A DNA stretch of 10,026 nucleotides from Phycisphaerales bacterium (GTDB taxonomy: Bacteria > Planctomycetota > Phycisphaerae > Phycisphaerales > Phycisphaeraceae), in contig JAAUTM010000025.1 in NCBI GenBank assembly GCA_012031455.1, forward strand, positions 1 to 10,026, in the 5' to 3' direction. This document shows positions 7,685 through 10,026 of the stretch, piece by piece (within the stretch, counting starts at the first letter, position 1; the number at the start of each line of letters is the position of its first letter). The notes under the pieces are model-generated. The model searched no databases, was not told the origin of the DNA, and saw nothing but the letters and a program-made list of their open reading frames with translations. The position numbers and the translations under genes are program-made.

Positions 7685-10001
7685 TATGGAGCACCGGTTT
7701 CGGTATAGGTTTCATAATCGGGGGTCATGCTGATCGGACCGGTGATGCCGTCGGGCATGGGGATGGTAGGGTTGTAGCGAACCTGCACCTTACCTAGTCC
7801 GCCGGTGGGCAATTCAGCTTCAAGATCGCCGGACACTGAGGGGAAGTAGCCCAGGGTGGTATTGAATTGCGGACTGGTGTCGCCGATGACTGGACCAGTA
7901 TCACTTTTGGGTTCGAAGGTTGTAAGGATGGTACCTTCGACCTTGATATTGCCGCGCAAATCCACCACACCAGCGACAATCGTACCGGTGAGCTGGACAT
8001 TCTCATTGCTGTTGTTGGGATCGATGAAGGTACCCATTTCCACCGAATAGTGCGGAGTCAGCAAAGTGGACCTGCGATATAACTGCTTTTCGCTGTCACT
8101 GAGGCTGACCGAATCTTCGATATTAAATTGGGTATTACCCGTAAAAGCCAGTTTGTTACGAGCGTGTGTGAACTCGCCGGGTACATCGCTGACGACCGCG
8201 CCTTCAAACTTACAACCATCAAATCGCAGGTTGTTAGCCAATGCCTTGGTATCACTGACATCGACACCTCCTACCACTGCGGTCATGCTTGGATACTTCT
8301 GGGTTTGGTCGCCTTCGAGCATGCCTGCGTAGTTGAAGTTCGGGTCGGTATTATCGCTGGTGGTTTCCACAAATGTGCAACCCACGAACTTGCAGTTTTT
8401 AAACAGTGCGTTGGTACCTTTGGGGATGCGCACATTGGTGAAGGTCATGTTTTCGAATACTGGCCGTTGATAGTAGTCGTAGGGATGTGCGGATCCATAC
8501 GGTACGGCTTCGAACACCGTCGTACCCAGCGGTTTGGGAGATTCGGGATTGTCAGGATCGTGTTTAAGTGCCTCGGCGTTGGCCTGCTGAATGAGGTCAC
8601 CCGTGGCGATGTTCTTGAATGTCCCGGTATTGAAATCGGATGGAGTAAATTGATAGAGCGATGTATCGTCGGCTTCGAATACCACAGGCGGTTCGGAACC
8701 TTCGGGTATCACACCACCTTGAAATATGGGTTGAAGTGCCCCACCTGCTGCTCCGTTGAGCCATCCTGCCAAACCCGCAAGGATTTGAATCTGCCCACGA
8801 ATCTTGGTGTATCGATCGTACTCATCAATGATGCCATCGTTGTAACCGCTGCGGGTGGGATCGCCGAATGTATCAATAAGAGACAGCAACTGAGCAGCGC
8901 GGATATCGTTGGATGCATCCAGATCCCCTGCCGTGACAAAGCCCTTTTTATCCACATCAAAATGTGCCAGGAAGAAATCATAATCATCAATGTAGCCATC
9001 GGCGTTGGTATCGTATTGCGCGGGGTTGACGATATTGTCCACTTCGCGGGAATCAGCCAGGTTCAGTCGATTGTCGGAATTCTGATCGTTGAGTGCCAGA
9101 GTGTTAATGAATTCATCAAGTTTGGTATCCAGCGCTGAAGCTAGTCCGCGGAAATCACATTCCATCTGCACCGGGTGGCCGTTGGGGAGGTCGGTTTCCG
9201 TGAACCGGCTGCCGATCGGGCCTTCGATCATCACATGCCTGCCGATCATCACCCTGCTGCGCGAAAGAATGGCGAACTTGATTTTCTTCTCCAGGCGGAA
9301 ATCCATCTGCAAGGCACGAGTCACCTGCTGACCGTAAGGGCCTTCACTGGCTTGCACACGAATGCGTATCCAGGTGGAATCCAGCTTATTGGTATTGGAC
9401 ACCGCAGGGGACATGGAGCTGTATGGTTCCCTCTTGTAGTAATCTGAATTGTAATTTTCACCCGTCAGAGGGTGTGGCGTTAATGTAGCGGTGAAGGTCA
9501 TTACTCCCGGAACCGGGTCACCGGGCTGGTGATTCTGCGGCAGGATAAAGGGTTCCAAGGCGACCGGCCCGATCACCAGCGTCGTGCCTGTTTCATAAGG
9601 TGCCTGCAAATGATGAACTTCCCCGGCCATGGATGTCAGCATCGATGCCCGTACACTGTTCCAGAGCGTCGGCGCATTGGTCTCATCGATCAACCCTGAA
9701 CTGGTGGTGATGCCCTTGGTGACTTTGTTGAGCCGATACATCACGAAGTTCAGACCAGTCTCCGCAGCAGCCAGAGTACGATTAATTTTCAGATGCGAAT
9801 CAGCCGTGGACAGATTCCCTTGCGCAACGATCGCCATGGCCGTGGCAAGCGCTCCGAAGATGACCAGAAACATCATCGCCAGAATCGCAGCCGCACCACG
9901 ACGCTTGCTATGCCGACGAAAAACCGCGACGTCTGGTCGTGGTACGAGGCTTTGAGGATGGTCGTTCCATAAACATTGTTGTAAACCCTGACCTCCGACA
10001 T
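7684..10001 (-). CDS. Large PilX-like protein with EF-hand/dockerin-like loops (inferred frameshift near 5' end)
   Basis: Repaired length is 772 aa. HSKRRG precedes a single hydrophobic helix AAAILAMMFLVIFGALATAM, a PilX/GspK-style prepilin N-terminus (likely cut after Gly36; no Glu at +5, as in GspK). LAAAETGLNFVMYRL after the helix is also typical of PilX-like proteins. Residues ~306-317, 331-342 and 349-360 form EF-hand-type loops (D.N.D...N..D, D.N.DGYID..D, D.D.KGFVT..D), with a weaker fourth at ~385-396 ending DGIIDEYD. Later segments such as FTNVRI, FKNCKFVGCTF and LRFDGCKFEGAVV look like pentapeptide-repeat or beta-helix rungs. I chose ATG 10001 because GGAAGGA lies just upstream. Its frame joins the main frame if one base is added to the A5 run at 9919-9923. 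Without a frameshift the start would be ATG 10014 (776 aa). It is probably a surface- or tip-located minor pilin. Confidence 0.75.
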
Positions 10002-10005
10002 CGTT

Positions 10006-10012
10006 TCCTTCC
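10006..10012 (-). promoter_or_regulatory. Shine-Dalgarno for the PilX-like gene
   Basis: On the minus strand GGAAGGA lies 4 nt before ATG 10001. The competing in-frame ATG at 10014 overlaps this site and has only TTGGAAT before it. The strength of this site is the main reason to prefer the 10001 start and to infer a frameshift at 9919-9923. Confidence 0.55.
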
Positions 10013-10026
10013 ATATTCCAACGCGA

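Noticed and set aside
8128..9138. Plus-strand 336-aa open frame antisense to the PilX-like gene
   Set aside because: The composition is erratic, with no start context or motif, whereas the minus-strand frame shows a prepilin helix and EF-hand loops.

Overview
The window reads as chromosomal DNA of a Gram-negative-type bacterium, most likely a member of the Planctomycetota (perhaps Phycisphaerae). This is an inference from gene style. A three-helix, glutamine-rich membrane protein ends in an 'IP..Y..AI..YF' tail. Two minor-pilin genes include one carrying EF-hand/dockerin-like loops. A KDO8P synthase implies an LPS-type outer envelope. No marker gene fixes the taxonomy. I see no tRNA, rRNA, CRISPR array, transposase, phage gene or attachment site.

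Layout. Plus strand, bases 1-6928: the 3' part of a Nif3/YqfO-type protein (1-900); a class V serine/alanine-glyoxylate aminotransferase (1054-2236); a non-coding stretch with strong hairpins (2237-2459); a membrane-anchored alpha/beta hydrolase (2460-3375); deoC (3401-4111); kdsA (4151-4980); and a Q-rich coiled-coil membrane protein (5075-6928). Minus strand, bases 10001-6965: a translationally coupled pair encoding a large PilX-like protein and a PilW-like prepilin. This pair converges on the plus-strand genes. The plus-strand genes are mostly unrelated housekeeping functions (nucleoside catabolism, KDO synthesis, amino-acid/glyoxylate transamination). The hydrolase, deoC and kdsA are closely spaced and may be co-transcribed.

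The dominant oddity is reading-frame breakage. Nif3, aminotransferase, hydrolase and kdsA each carry one frame change, the Q-rich gene carries three, and I infer one more at the 5' end of the PilX-like gene. Almost all sit in short homopolymers. Correcting one base at each (4 bp in the hydrolase) restores family-typical proteins with all expected catalytic residues and whole-codon lengths. I read this as uncorrected indel error of a long-read or low-coverage assembly, not as pseudogenisation. Genes are therefore annotated as single repaired CDSs.

The most interesting biology is the minus-strand pilin pair. The PilX-like protein combines a prepilin-type N-terminal helix, three or four EF-hand-like calcium loops and a repetitive, probably beta-rich region, which suggests a calcium-stabilised tip or surface module of a type IV pilus or pseudopilus.
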